DNA of 64,000 nucleotides from Bacillota bacterium (GCA_023401925.1 JAEXDA010000046.1:1-64000); one strand, 5' to 3'. Shown: positions 45,030 to 54,621, numbered from the stretch's first letter. The notes: a model not told the origin generated them from the sequence alone. Translations and numbers: made by a program.

Positions 45030-47069
45030 TTAATTTCTGTTATTATTAAAAATGGGGGCCGGTTTCCCGAGATAATAACCCTGTCCATAGGTCACGCCGA
45101 TTTCTTTCAAAATCCGTACCGTTTCGGCGCTTCCAACGAATTCGGCTACAGTTTCCAGGTTGAGGACTGTTGCCAAATCTTGCATTGCCTGAACTAAATA
45201 TCGCAAGGTCATATCACTATCCAAAGCACTGATGAAAGCACCATCCAACTTTAATTGATTGACCGGTAGATTCCTTAAATAAGAGAACGAATTAAATCCG
45301 GCTCCAAAGTCATCCAAGGAAAATAAGCATCCAAAAGCCCGTAGACGATTGATCCATTCCTGAGCTGATTTTAAGTCACGAATTACCGATGTTTCCGTGA
45401 TTTCAAAACCGATTCTTCCCGGCTCAAGCCCATATTGGAGCAAACTATCTTCAATATACTTTAATAAGCCTTCGTCGGCGAGGCTGCTTCCGGAAAGATT
45501 GATGAATAACTGGAGATCCGGATGTTCTTGCAAAGTATACAATACATGGCGGACCATCCAGCGATCGATTTGCGGCATCAATCCAAATTGTTCGGCGGCC
45601 GGTAGAAAGAGGTCCGGAGTAATAACCGTATCATGACTCTTCAGTCGAATTAAAGCTTCATAATGTTTGATGCGATTGTCTTGCAAGCTGACTACCGGCT
45701 GGTAAAAAATCAAAAAGCCGTCCACTTCCAAAGCGTCTTTTATTAAAGTCACGATTTCATTGGTTTGGGATAACCGGACCATGGTGTTATCCTCGGGATA
45801 ATATAATACTGCCCTGTTGCGACCCTGCCGTTTAGCGGTATACATTGCAGTATCGGCTTGAGACAATAGCGTTCCCTGATCATGATTGCCGTCGATAAGC
45901 ACCAGTCCGATACTGAGTCCCAAATGAAAGCTATGATTGTCAAATACAAAACGTTGTTCCTCGATGGCTTGACAAATCCGATCCGCTATGGCTTTTGCTT
46001 CATTGATGTCTTCACTGTCAAGCAGTAATGCAAATTCATCCCCGCCGATCCTGGCAAGCAAATCATATTCACGTAAATGTTCCTGCAATAAGCGTGTAAA
46101 AGCGACCAGTACTTTATCGCCTATGGTATGACCCATCGTATCATTAACAACCTTGAAATTGTCAAGATCCATCATCATAAAGGTGCTGGGCTTGCCCCGG
46201 CGGGCACGAGCAACTCCCTTTTTCAAAGCATTCTCCAGTAACCGCCGATTGGGTAGACCGGTTAACTGATCATGGGTCGCTAAAAAACCCAACTGTTTTT
46301 CCTGTTCTCTCCGCTTGGCGTCAATCTCCTGCAAATGAGCGGCCATTTTATCGAAGGATTGAATCAAGAAATCCAGTTCATCGGAAGGGCGAATTGGCTT
46401 AATATCTTTAGAAGGATTGGACGACCAATCGTTAAGGCGAATATCGAAATTTCCTTCCGCTAATGCATTAAAACCATCTAAAATTCGAGCAATTCTTTTA
46501 CCCAGTAAGATATTGGTTAAAACATAAATCACCACCAATAAAGCAAGAATCGCTGCGCTTGAGCTTAGTAAAGTGATTAAAAAGACCTCTCGACTTTGTT
46601 TGGTTAATAAATTTTTGGAAAAGGAGATTTTTACATAAATGGTTTGGTGAAGACCTGCACGAGCTTGTAAATAGGCATCCAAAGTTTTGGAAGTCTCCAA
46701 AAAAAACTGGGACTGATTTCTTAAAACAGGCAGTGTCAATTTCTTCCCAATTCTTTTGATGTTTTGATGCGCTAAAATTTTTCCATCTTGATTAAGGACT
46801 GCGACTTCGACAATATCCCGGGAGCTATTATAAATCTGCTCGCAAAGATTGCTAAAGCCATATAGAGAACTCTCCGTACCAAAGACTCCTATTGTGTAGT
46901 TAACTCTTTCCAGTAAAGGACTTACTAAAGCTGCTTCTCTTAAAAACACTTGATTTACCATGTGATGCCGGTTTAAACTTTGGAAAAGCGCAGCATCTAC
47001 CGTAATAATAATTAAAACAGTAATCCCCAGAGTTCGGAACATGTTCATAGAAATTCTTGGGGTCTTCAT
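45030..47069 (-). CDS. Membrane GGDEF-EAL protein (c-di-GMP synthesis/degradation)
   Basis: A 679-residue bifunctional-type c-di-GMP enzyme. It has an N-terminal transmembrane helix (about 9-30), an extracytoplasmic sensory region with a second helix near 165-190, a HAMP-like linker, a GGDEF domain and an EAL domain. The cyclase motif is intact (RIGGDEFALLL near residue 340) with an RxxD inhibitory site (REYD) five residues before it. The EAL domain keeps YEALIRL near 470, INLSG, FEITET, LDDFGAGF, QLKLDG and the terminal GYGQGYYLGKP, so it looks catalytically able. Located 20 bp upstream of deoB; its output could feed the c-di-GMP riboswitches at the right end of the window. Confidence 0.93.
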   Translation of the reverse strand: MKTPRISMNMFRTLGITVLIIITVDAALFQSLNRHHMVNQVFLREAALVSPLLERVNYTIGVFGTESSLYGFSNLCEQIYNSSRDIVEVAVLNQDGKILAHQNIKRIGKKLTLPVLRNQSQFFLETSKTLDAYLQARAGLHQTIYVKISFSKNLLTKQSREVFLITLLSSSAAILALLVVIYVLTNILLGKRIARILDGFNALAEGNFDIRLNDWSSNPSKDIKPIRPSDELDFLIQSFDKMAAHLQEIDAKRREQEKQLGFLATHDQLTGLPNRRLLENALKKGVARARRGKPSTFMMMDLDNFKVVNDTMGHTIGDKVLVAFTRLLQEHLREYDLLARIGGDEFALLLDSEDINEAKAIADRICQAIEEQRFVFDNHSFHLGLSIGLVLIDGNHDQGTLLSQADTAMYTAKRQGRNRAVLYYPEDNTMVRLSQTNEIVTLIKDALEVDGFLIFYQPVVSLQDNRIKHYEALIRLKSHDTVITPDLFLPAAEQFGLMPQIDRWMVRHVLYTLQEHPDLQLFINLSGSSLADEGLLKYIEDSLLQYGLEPGRIGFEITETSVIRDLKSAQEWINRLRAFGCLFSLDDFGAGFNSFSYLRNLPVNQLKLDGAFISALDSDMTLRYLVQAMQDLATVLNLETVAEFVGSAETVRILKEIGVTYGQGYYLGKPAPIFNNNRN

Positions 47070-47272
47070 TGCAAATACCTTTCAAAGTCTTTTGCTAATT
47101 TCGCGATAACCATGTAGGTATTAATTATTTCGCCGCCTTTAAACATTTCCCTTTTTGAAAGAAATTTCCAGGAAATATTTTAAAGAGCTATTAGAATAAG
47201 TATGACTCTTTTTTTATTTTTCCATAAACTCCAGCCAATACCTTTTAAGCCCTGAAAATTATTAAAGTTTAA

Positions 47273-47343
47273 GGCACGAAAAAAGCCGGCAAAAAGAGTT
47301 CTTTGGGGGCCGAACCTCCAAGATCCTTTTTTACCGGCTCCTT
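47273..47343 (-). terminator. Long-stem terminator of valS
   Basis: On the minus strand AGCCGG pairs with CCGGCT across a stem of roughly 25 bp that continues through A-rich/T-rich and GGATCTTGG/CCCAAAGAAC pairings, capped by TTCGG, and is followed by T6. It lies about 25 bp past the valS stop codon. Confidence 0.88.
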
Positions 47344-47365
47344 TGCGCCAAAATCCGAGTAAAAT

Positions 47366-50071
47366 TTAAGGATTCAACTGTTCAAGCCGTTCTTTAATTT
47401 TCGCTGCCTTGTCTTTAAAAGTTGCCAGTTTCTCCCTTTCTTTAGCAACGACTTGGGCCGGGGCTTTGACTACAAAGGATTCACTATTAATTCGCGACTC
47501 AATCTTCCCTATTTCTATCTCTAATTGAGCATGCTCTTTTGATAAGCGTTCCTTTTCTTTTGCCAGATCGACCAATCCGGCTACCGGCATAAAGATTTTG
47601 ATGCCTGCCGCGACAGCGCTAATGGATTTCTCTCCCTGATAGCTCTCATCGCTTATCAACTTAAAATCACCCAAACCGGCCATGCTGGAAATATATTGCA
47701 TATTCCGTTCCAAAACCGCCTTTTTATCCGCTGAACTTACAAACACGGCTTCGACTTTCTTCTGAGGCTGAACACTGGCTTCCGCCCTGATATTACGAAC
47801 TGTCCGAACGACTTCAATAATGGCTTCCATTTCGGCTTCGTCCGTTATAAACTGATTTTTCTCATTTCCAGTAGGCCATTCCGTGATCATGATGCTTTCG
47901 CCTTCATGAGGCAAAGCCTGCCAAACTTCCTCGGTTAAGAAAGGCATAAAGGGGTGCAATAATTCCATGGTCTGCCGTAGTACCCTGGCTAAAATGGATT
48001 GAGCAGTCTTTCTTTCTAAAGAATTCTCCTCCTGATAAAGTCGAGGTTTTGAAAATTCAATATACCAATCACAATATTCATTCCATAAAAAGTCATATAA
48101 CAGTGAAGCCGCGGCCCCTAAATCAAAACGTTCCAAAAGCCTTGTGACCTCGGCCGTCACTGTTTCCATACGGGATAAAATCCATTTATCCGGAAGCGTC
48201 AACCACTCTTCGGGTAAAGAAACGTTTTGCCCTTTGGCGAAAGAATTCAGCATGGTAGAATGCAAATCATTGACCAAATCACCCTGTGTTTCCATTTCTT
48301 TCTCATAATGCATCAGTACGAAACGGGCGGCATTCCAAATTTTATTGGTAAAATTACGGCTTCCTTCGACTTTCTCCATTTGAAAGCGCTGATCCTGGCC
48401 CAAAGCTGTCCCTGTAGCCAAGGTGAAGCGTAAAGTATCCGCTCCAAAATTATTGATGACATCCTGAGGATCAACAATGGTTTCCGGTCGGGATTTGCTC
48501 ATTTTTTTACCAAACTTATCAAGAACCAGTCCGTGAATTAACACTTTCCTGAATGGTACTTCTTTTTGGGACTCCATCCCCATGAAGATCATCCGGGCCA
48601 CCCAGAAAAAAATAATGTCTCTCCCGGTTACCAACACCGAAGTCGGATAAAAATGCTTTAATTCTTCGGTTTGCTTAGGCCATCCCAAGGTTGAAAAAGG
48701 CCACAGTCCGGAAGAAAACCAGGTATCTAAAACATCCGGATCCTGCTCCAGCTTTTGACTGCCGCATTTGGGGCATGCCGCGGGATCGGTGCAGGAAACT
48801 ATTACCTCATGACAATCACTGCAGTACCATACCGGAATCCGGTGTCCCCACCACAATTGTCTGGAAATACACCAATCCTTGATATTTTCTAGCCATCCCA
48901 GATAAATTTTGGTAAAACGTTCCGGAACAAATTCGATCCGGCCATCGAGCACTGCTTGAATTGCCGGCTCAGCCAAGGGCTTCATTTTAACAAACCATTG
49001 TTTGGAGATTAAAGGTTCAATAGTGGTGTCGCAACGGTAACATTGGCCTACCGCATGGGTGAGTTCCTCAATACCCATCAAATAGCCTTCCTGTTGTAAA
49101 TCCTTCACCAGGGCTTCCCGGCATTCATAGCGGTCCATTCCGGCATATTTACCGGTGTCCCCAGTCATCTTGGCGTCAAAATCGATGACGGTAATCTGTG
49201 GCAGATTATGACGCATACCCATTTCAAAGTCATTGATATCATGGGCCGGAGTTATCTTCACAGCACCGGTGCCAAAACTCATATCCACATAGGCATCGGC
49301 GATAATCGGGATTTTGCGGTTCATAACCGGCAGGATGACTTCTTTTCCGATCAAATCTTTGTAGCGGACATCATCAGGATGAACGGCCACCGCCGTATCC
49401 CCCAGCATCGTTTCGGGACGGGTGGTGGCAACTTCGATGAAACCGCTGCCATCCGCTAACGGATAACGAATATGCCATAAATGCCCCTGCCTGTCCTCAT
49501 GTTCCACTTCAATGTCAGAGATGGTGGTATGACATTTGGGGCACCAATTAATCAAATAGCTTCCGCGATAGATTAATCCTTTTTCATAAAGTTTGATGAA
49601 GATTTCACGGACTGCCTCCGAACAGCCTTCGTCCATTGTAAAACGTTCCCGGTCCCAATCACAGGACGCACCCATTCTTTTCAGCTGTTTGATAATCGTT
49701 CCGCCGTACTGCTCCTTCCATGCCCAAACCCGTTCCAGGAACTTTTCCCGTCCTAAATCATGTTTGGTAAGCCCTTCCTTAGACAAAGCCTCTTCTACTT
49801 TGGCTTGGGTCGCGATACCGGCATGATCGGTTCCCGGCATCCAAAGGGCATTATAACCTTGCATCCTTCTCCAGCGTATTAAAACATCCTGTAAAGTATC
49901 ATCGAGGGCATGCCCCAGATGAAGAACTCCCGTCACATTAGGCGGTGGAATTACAATGCAATAAGGTTTTTTATCCTTCTCGACTTCAGCGTGAAAATAC
50001 TTTTTTTCAAGCCAAATCTGGTACCATTTTTCCTCCACGCTTTGAGGGTTATAAACCGTTGGTAAACTCAT
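47366..50071 (-). CDS. valS: Valyl-tRNA synthetase
   Basis: Class I aminoacyl-tRNA synthetase charging tRNA-Val. The 901-residue protein has the HIGH-type motif in PPPNVTGVLHLGHALDD near residue 43 and KMSKS in GKKMSKSRPETIV near 525. It also has the CP1 editing domain, including TTRPETMLGDTAVAVHP near 225, an anticodon-binding domain and a C-terminal coiled coil (LAKEKERLSKEHAQLEIEIG). I use the ATG at 50071 (MSLPTVYNPQSVEEKWYQ), about 9 nt after GGGAGG. It is controlled by a T-box leader (50169-50430). Confidence 0.97.
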   Translation of the reverse strand: MSLPTVYNPQSVEEKWYQIWLEKKYFHAEVEKDKKPYCIVIPPPNVTGVLHLGHALDDTLQDVLIRWRRMQGYNALWMPGTDHAGIATQAKVEEALSKEGLTKHDLGREKFLERVWAWKEQYGGTIIKQLKRMGASCDWDRERFTMDEGCSEAVREIFIKLYEKGLIYRGSYLINWCPKCHTTISDIEVEHEDRQGHLWHIRYPLADGSGFIEVATTRPETMLGDTAVAVHPDDVRYKDLIGKEVILPVMNRKIPIIADAYVDMSFGTGAVKITPAHDINDFEMGMRHNLPQITVIDFDAKMTGDTGKYAGMDRYECREALVKDLQQEGYLMGIEELTHAVGQCYRCDTTIEPLISKQWFVKMKPLAEPAIQAVLDGRIEFVPERFTKIYLGWLENIKDWCISRQLWWGHRIPVWYCSDCHEVIVSCTDPAACPKCGSQKLEQDPDVLDTWFSSGLWPFSTLGWPKQTEELKHFYPTSVLVTGRDIIFFWVARMIFMGMESQKEVPFRKVLIHGLVLDKFGKKMSKSRPETIVDPQDVINNFGADTLRFTLATGTALGQDQRFQMEKVEGSRNFTNKIWNAARFVLMHYEKEMETQGDLVNDLHSTMLNSFAKGQNVSLPEEWLTLPDKWILSRMETVTAEVTRLLERFDLGAAASLLYDFLWNEYCDWYIEFSKPRLYQEENSLERKTAQSILARVLRQTMELLHPFMPFLTEEVWQALPHEGESIMITEWPTGNEKNQFITDEAEMEAIIEVVRTVRNIRAEASVQPQKKVEAVFVSSADKKAVLERNMQYISSMAGLGDFKLISDESYQGEKSISAVAAGIKIFMPVAGLVDLAKEKERLSKEHAQLEIEIGKIESRINSESFVVKAPAQVVAKEREKLATFKDKAAKIKERLEQLNP

Positions 50072-50168
50072 CCCCATAAACCTCCCTTTAAAATTACGAT
50101 CCCTTTACAACCTGTTTCTTGAATTCATCAAAAGCTTCGCTCCAAACTAAAAAACGATCCGGAACAAT

Positions 50169-50430
50169 AAAAAAAGACCTCGCCTAAAAGGACGAAAGTC
50201 TTAACCTCCGCGGTACCACCTAATTTCCCGAATTTACGGGCTCTTTATGCTGTAACGGGCGACCCGGCCGGAGCTATTGAAACGCTCACCCAAACATTTT
50301 GCAATAACTTAGAGCGTTCGTTCACTAACCGGCAACTCCCAGGCGACCTTCAACTTTTCCCGGGAAGGCCTCGCACCAACCGGCCCTTCGCTTGCCCGCC
50401 AAAAGTTTACTCCTCCTGATCAATGCAGAT
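50169..50430 (-). promoter_or_regulatory. T-box riboswitch of valS
   Basis: The leader RNA contains the T-box core GGUGGUACCGCGG (complement of 50208-50220) that binds the tRNA acceptor end. It also holds a long stem-I region with the usual GAACGCU-type elements and a terminator (50169-50202; AAGAC/GUCUU stem then U7). A GUC triplet in GAAGGUCGCC (complement of 50345-50347) is a candidate Val specifier codon, though I cannot fold stem I reliably by eye. Uncharged tRNA-Val would favour the antiterminator and valS expression. Confidence 0.93.
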
Positions 50431-50456
50431 ATAAATTATCTTATTTGTTTTTTTAG

Positions 50457-50485
50457 ATTATACAATTTACTAATTTGAGTGTCAA
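50457..50485 (-). promoter_or_regulatory. Sigma-A promoter of valS
   Basis: Perfect consensus on the minus strand: TTGACA (50480-50485), 17-bp spacer, TATAAT (50457-50462), placing the start about 20-25 bp before the T-box stem I. Confidence 0.93.
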
Positions 50486-50497
50486 GTAATTAACCGC

Positions 50498-51544
50498 CTA
50501 AACATATACCTTCTCCACATAAGGAGATGTCATGACCCCGAGCAAACTCCAGTAATTCGGGAGAAATTGAACCGCCTCGCCGACTTTGTGGTCTCCTTGA
50601 GCCGCTATCACCATATAATCACTACTGCCGCCCATTATCCTAAGATCCGGATCCAACGGTTGCAGCCCGGAGAGGGGTGTATCCTGATGGCCCAAATTGA
50701 TCAAGAGCCGAATTCCCGAGTCCACCTTGGGAAAATCCGGTTGCCGGCCAAATGCATCCATCCCGATTTCCCCATCCGGCTGATCCGGCTTCCACTGCGC
50801 CTGTGTGATCTCAGCCTCTACAATAAAAGCATCGGGATATAACTCCGGAAGGGTAGTTCCGTTTAATGTTTCCCGGCCCAGAAATATTCCTTCCCCAATC
50901 CGCAAATGATTGACTCCGGGAGGAATTTCCCCGGAATATAATAAAGGCAAACTGCTGGAATTTCCGCCGGAGATATATTCCAGCCTTATTCCGCATTCCT
51001 TTTCGATATCCCGGGCTAAATTTACTAATTTTGTTAATTTAGCGGGCGATGGCTTAACCCCTGCAAAACAGGAAAAGTTACTCCCAATCCCTTGAAGCTG
51101 GATATTGGGCAATTGAGCGCAGCGGCGTGCCAGTTGGAGTAAATCATCTTCCATGACTCCTTCACGCCGGTCCCCCAAATCAACCATGAATAAAACCCGG
51201 TGAGGAGTATTCGACCGACTAAGCGCTTCCAAAGCGGCCGGCTCCGTGTTCAAACTAATGTCGCTGTATTTTACAACTTCAGAAATCCGGCTAAGAGCCG
51301 GCAGTCGCAAAAGCATTTTTGAAATACCAGGGTACGATGGGAGAACTGCTAAATTCTCCAGCCTGGAATCACCAATATCAGTGAGACCTGCATCGATCAG
51401 GGTATGCAAAATCCGGCTATTTCCGGCCACTCCTTTGACCACCGCAGTCAGGGTAATACCCGCCTGCAGACACCGTTGTTGAACTTTTTGATAATTATAA
51501 ACCAATTTTTCCAGATTGATCAATACGCGGGGCAGGTTATTCAT
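50498..51544 (-). CDS. Alanine/ornithine racemase family PLP enzyme
   Basis: A 348-residue fold-type III PLP enzyme. The N-terminal MNNLPRVLINLEKLVYNYQKVQQRC resembles ornithine racemase (Orr) and alanine racemase. The PLP lysine is in LTAVVKGVAGN near residue 37, and later segments VDLGDRREGV and GGNSSSLPLL match the Orr group. The absence of the usual alanine racemase C-terminal domain signature (Tyr-Gly motif) favours Orr-like over Alr. Its ATG overlaps the rarA stop region by 4 bp. The substrate is not determined; ornithine or another basic amino acid is likely. Confidence 0.85.
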   Translation of the reverse strand: MNNLPRVLINLEKLVYNYQKVQQRCLQAGITLTAVVKGVAGNSRILHTLIDAGLTDIGDSRLENLAVLPSYPGISKMLLRLPALSRISEVVKYSDISLNTEPAALEALSRSNTPHRVLFMVDLGDRREGVMEDDLLQLARRCAQLPNIQLQGIGSNFSCFAGVKPSPAKLTKLVNLARDIEKECGIRLEYISGGNSSSLPLLYSGEIPPGVNHLRIGEGIFLGRETLNGTTLPELYPDAFIVEAEITQAQWKPDQPDGEIGMDAFGRQPDFPKVDSGIRLLINLGHQDTPLSGLQPLDPDLRIMGGSSDYMVIAAQGDHKVGEAVQFLPNYWSLLGVMTSPYVEKVYV

Positions 51545-52884
51545 TTTTGCGATTCCCTCAGGGAAATCGTCTTGATTTTCCGGAGATATTGACGGACAAC
51601 CTCTTCATAACCCCGTTCCGTTGGTTGATAATAATGGCGACCTCTGATATTTTCGGGCAAATAATCCTGTTCCACATAACCGCCTTCATAATCGTGGGGG
51701 TAACAATAACCGACGCCATCTCCCAATTTAGCCGCACCCGGATGGGAGGAATCCCGCAGGTGAGAAGGGACGATTTGGTTCTCTTCATCCCGGACATCCG
51801 CCATGGCCTGGTGGATTGCCTGGCAACTGGCATTGGATTTAGGAGCGGTCGCAATATAAATGGCCGCTTGGGCCATAGGAATCTGCGCCTCGGGTAAGCC
51901 GACCATCTCCACTGCCTGCGCTGCCGCGGTAGCTATCAAAAGAGCCTGAGGATCGGCGTTCCCTACGTCCTCGGCTGCATGAATCATCATTCGCCTGGCA
52001 ATAAACTTGGGATCTTCTCCGGCTGTGATCATCCGGGCCAGATAATAAACTGCCGCATCCGGATCCGAGCCCCGCATGGACTTTATGAAAGCCGAGATTG
52101 TATCATAATGGGCCTGTCCGTCTTTATCATAAACCAACGGCCGTTGCTGGATACAGTCGGCGATAATTTCAATGGTCAACTTGCGGATACCGCTTTCCGG
52201 CTCGGGTTTAGTGGTTAAAACAGCCAGTTCCAAAGCATTCAGCGCCACCCGGGCATCCCCATTGGCGACATTGGCCAAATGAGCGACAGCGTCCTGATCC
52301 ATTTGCACATGAAACTCCGCCAGCCCTCTTTCTTCGTCAATCAGCGCTTTATGAATAATTGATTTCAAGTTTTCGCCGGTCAATGAATACAATCGAAAAA
52401 TCATGCTTCGGGAAACCAAAGGCGAATTAACCTCATACAAAGGGTTTTCGGTGGTAGCACCGATCAACAAAATCGTACCTTCCTCAACGGCAGGCAACAA
52501 AGCATCCTGTTGTGATTTGTTAAAGCGATGAATCTCGTCCACAAAAAGAATGGTCTTGGTTTGATACAATTTATAACGATCTTTCGCTTCGCCAATGACT
52601 CTGCGGATATCGGCCACCCCGGCTGTAACCGCGTTAATACTTTCAAAATGGGCTTTGGTTGTTTGAGCAATAATCTGTGCCAAGGTTGTTTTGCCGGTGC
52701 CGGGCGGCCCATAAAAAATCATCGAAGTCAGCCGATCGGCCTCAATGGCCCTTCGCAACAGACGTCCCGCGCCCACAATTTCTTCCTGGCCCACAAATTC
52801 ATCCAGGGACCGCGGCCGCATCCTGGCGGCAAGCGGAGCTTCTTTCTGTTTTTGATCTTCGGAAATACTTGAAAATAAATCCAT
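51541..52884 (-). CDS. rarA: Replication-associated recombination protein RarA (AAA+)
   Basis: Clamp-loader-like AAA+ ATPase acting at stalled replication forks (RarA/MgsA/WRNIP1). The 447-residue protein has Walker A in FYGPPGTGKTTLAQII near residue 57, Walker B FVDEIHRFNKSQQDALL near 113, sensor 1 IGATTENP near 142, and the C-terminal helical tetramerisation domain with SFIKSMRGSDPDAA-like sequence (SAFIKSMRGSDPDAAVYYLAR, in part) and FIARRMMIHAAEDVG. It is coupled to the racemase gene by a 4-bp overlap. No UBZ zinc finger is present, as normal for bacteria. Confidence 0.95.
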   Translation of the reverse strand: MDLFSSISEDQKQKEAPLAARMRPRSLDEFVGQEEIVGAGRLLRRAIEADRLTSMIFYGPPGTGKTTLAQIIAQTTKAHFESINAVTAGVADIRRVIGEAKDRYKLYQTKTILFVDEIHRFNKSQQDALLPAVEEGTILLIGATTENPLYEVNSPLVSRSMIFRLYSLTGENLKSIIHKALIDEERGLAEFHVQMDQDAVAHLANVANGDARVALNALELAVLTTKPEPESGIRKLTIEIIADCIQQRPLVYDKDGQAHYDTISAFIKSMRGSDPDAAVYYLARMITAGEDPKFIARRMMIHAAEDVGNADPQALLIATAAAQAVEMVGLPEAQIPMAQAAIYIATAPKSNASCQAIHQAMADVRDEENQIVPSHLRDSSHPGAAKLGDGVGYCYPHDYEGGYVEQDYLPENIRGRHYYQPTERGYEEVVRQYLRKIKTISLRESQK

Positions 52885-53068
52885 CCTGAATCACTCCATC
52901 AATTCCATCGAAATGTGCTTTCCTGTTGATCTATCTTTTACCTAAAGCCGGATAATCCTGCTTATTTTGACAAATAAAAACTCAGACGCGGGAGTTTCCA
53001 CCAAAGGCTTTCAAAAAGCCCAGATTCTCTCTATGTAAAGATTTCCGGTCGATAAACCCATTGAATGC

Positions 53069-53077
53069 TGGTATAAT
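53069..53077 (+). promoter_or_regulatory. Extended -10 promoter of the SleB-like gene
   Basis: TGGTATAAT (53069-53077) is an extended -10 box about 39 bp before the start codon. No good -35 is visible, which could suit either sigma-A extended -10 use or a sporulation sigma factor. Confidence 0.5.
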
Positions 53078-53115
53078 GGATTTTACATGTGCAGTGTTGA
53101 AGGGAGGTATGAATA

Positions 53116-53772
53116 TTGTCTTTGATGATACAATTGCCGAAAGTAGGCAAGCAAAGCTTGATTTTGGGGGTGATTTTCTTTTTAATGATAAGCACCCTTA
53201 CCTTAAGGGCGGACGAGGACCGGCCTCATCGGGATAAAAGTCCTGACGCTCAAGAAATCAAGATAAGCAGCATGATGAAAACAGAGATGTTATTCACGCA
53301 GAATATTCTTCAGCAACAAACGTTGATAAATTCAAAACAATCAGCGCCGCCGGTTCAAAAAACGGCCCTAAAGCCCCAACCAAATCCGGAGACAGTTGCC
53401 GCCCGGACCCGGCCGGTTGGAGAGGATGAATTGCCGTGGCTGGCCCGAATTATTCATGCCGAGGCCGGCGGGGAAACAATCAAAGGGCAGGTAGCAGTGG
53501 GGGCGGTATTGCTAAACCGTATAAGATCAGGCAAGTTTCCCCGGTCTATCAAGGCGAATATCTTTCGTCCCGGAGAATTTGAATCCGTGTCCAACGGCTA
53601 TATCTGGTCTAACCCCTCGTCTTCTTCCTACAGGGCGGCCCGTTTAGCTCTTAGAGGATGGGATCCCACTCACGGTTCGCTCTATTTCTTTAATCCGGCC
53701 AAGTCCAGTTCAAAATGGATTTGGGGCCGGCCGGTTTATACCGTGATTGGACAGCATAATTTCGCCGGATAG
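53116..53772 (+). CDS. SleB/CwlJ-like cell wall hydrolase
   Basis: A 218-residue secreted protein. An N-terminal hydrophobic segment (about 13-31) is followed by a linker rich in Gln/Pro, and a C-terminal Hydrolase_2 domain (about 105-218): ELPWLARIIHAEAGGETIKG with the active-site Glu, GQVAVGAVLLNRI, FRPGEFESV and TVIGQHNFAG. The family includes spore cortex-lytic enzymes, consistent with a spore-former, but vegetative roles are also known. The start is TTG with GGGAGGT 7 nt upstream. It stands alone between rarA and a converging gene. Confidence 0.92.
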   Translation: MSLMIQLPKVGKQSLILGVIFFLMISTLTLRADEDRPHRDKSPDAQEIKISSMMKTEMLFTQNILQQQTLINSKQSAPPVQKTALKPQPNPETVAARTRPVGEDELPWLARIIHAEAGGETIKGQVAVGAVLLNRIRSGKFPRSIKANIFRPGEFESVSNGYIWSNPSSSSYRAARLALRGWDPTHGSLYFFNPAKSSSKWIWGRPVYTVIGQHNFAG

Positions 53773-53820
53773 CTTTCTATCTATGACAACTATGACAAAT
53801 CCGTTGAATCTTTGATTTGT

Positions 53821-53871
53821 GTCTCCGGTGTCTCTGTGGTAATGCTTTTTAAACCACAGAGACACGGAGAC
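53821..53871. repeat. Palindrome built from CACAGAGACAC repeats
   Basis: GTCTCCGGTGTCTCTGTGGT (53821-53840) and its near-perfect complement ACCACAGAGACACGGAGAC (53853-53871) form a 19-20 bp stem with one bulged G. It lies between the ends of two converging genes and may act as a bidirectional terminator. The word belongs to a type of GAGACNCAGAG interspersed repeat seen in many genomes. Confidence 0.8.
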
Positions 53872-53886
53872 ACAGAGAAACCGACT

Positions 53887-54621
53887 TTAGTTCATCACTG
53901 ACCCATTTTCATCATTCGTCTTATTTAAATCCCCGGCCGGGTTGTTTTTTTGAATTTTCATCAACTCAACGGAGCCTTTTGAACTGACCAAAAACCGGAA
54001 TGTTCTGCCGTATTTTTCCTTATAATCCAGTTGCCAATGGTCGTAATTATAATGGATTCCTTTTAATTTGCCGAGTTTGATGTCTTTATAGGCCGCCCAG
54101 GTCTCAACGGCCCGTTTGGCTTTGGAAAGGGTGGTGATTTCCCCGACTTCAACCTCACCATCACTGCTAAAAACGTTCCAATCATATTTGGGGGAAAATC
54201 CGGCAACCTGAGCGGGTAATTCCCAATCCCCGGCTTTTAATCCCACCCTAACCCGGTATGGTCCGGACAATTGCAGCTTTTTAATATTACCGGCATGGAA
54301 GGTCAGATCAATCAAACGATGAGTTGGCGACCATACAAACGGTAATACCGTGGTACCCACCGCCACCCAATGGCCGTTTTTCATGGCCTCAAGGTTTCCG
54401 GTAATAATAAATTGCCCTTCCTGGTAGGCTTTCAAGCCAATACTAAAATGGAGTTCTTCGGACAGGTCGTCATGATTGTTGTCTACTAAAGTAAAACTGC
54501 CGGGAACCTCCAATTCCACCTGCTGATCCAGGACTACTTCCGTAGGGGCGGCACCGGTAGGGATCAAGAACATCATCAGAACGATCAAAATAGCCGATGC
54601 GACCAGTATTTTTTTCGCCAA
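53887..54621 (-). CDS. Hypothetical secreted/periplasmic protein, 244 aa
   Basis: Not recognised. A signal peptide (about 1-24, KKILVASAILIVLMMFLIPTGAA) is followed by a beta-rich domain (LDQQVELEVPGSFTLVDNN, FIITGNLEAMKNGHWVAVGT) and a C-terminal PepSY-like region (LSKAKRAVETWAAYKDIKLGK then YKEKYGRTFRFLVSSKGSVELM). The start is ATG at 54621. It probably functions outside the cytoplasm; the PepSY-like end suggests protease regulation or surface association, with low certainty. Confidence 0.65.
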   Translation of the reverse strand: MAKKILVASAILIVLMMFLIPTGAAPTEVVLDQQVELEVPGSFTLVDNNHDDLSEELHFSIGLKAYQEGQFIITGNLEAMKNGHWVAVGTTVLPFVWSPTHRLIDLTFHAGNIKKLQLSGPYRVRVGLKAGDWELPAQVAGFSPKYDWNVFSSDGEVEVGEITTLSKAKRAVETWAAYKDIKLGKLKGIHYNYDHWQLDYKEKYGRTFRFLVSSKGSVELMKIQKNNPAGDLNKTNDENGSVMN

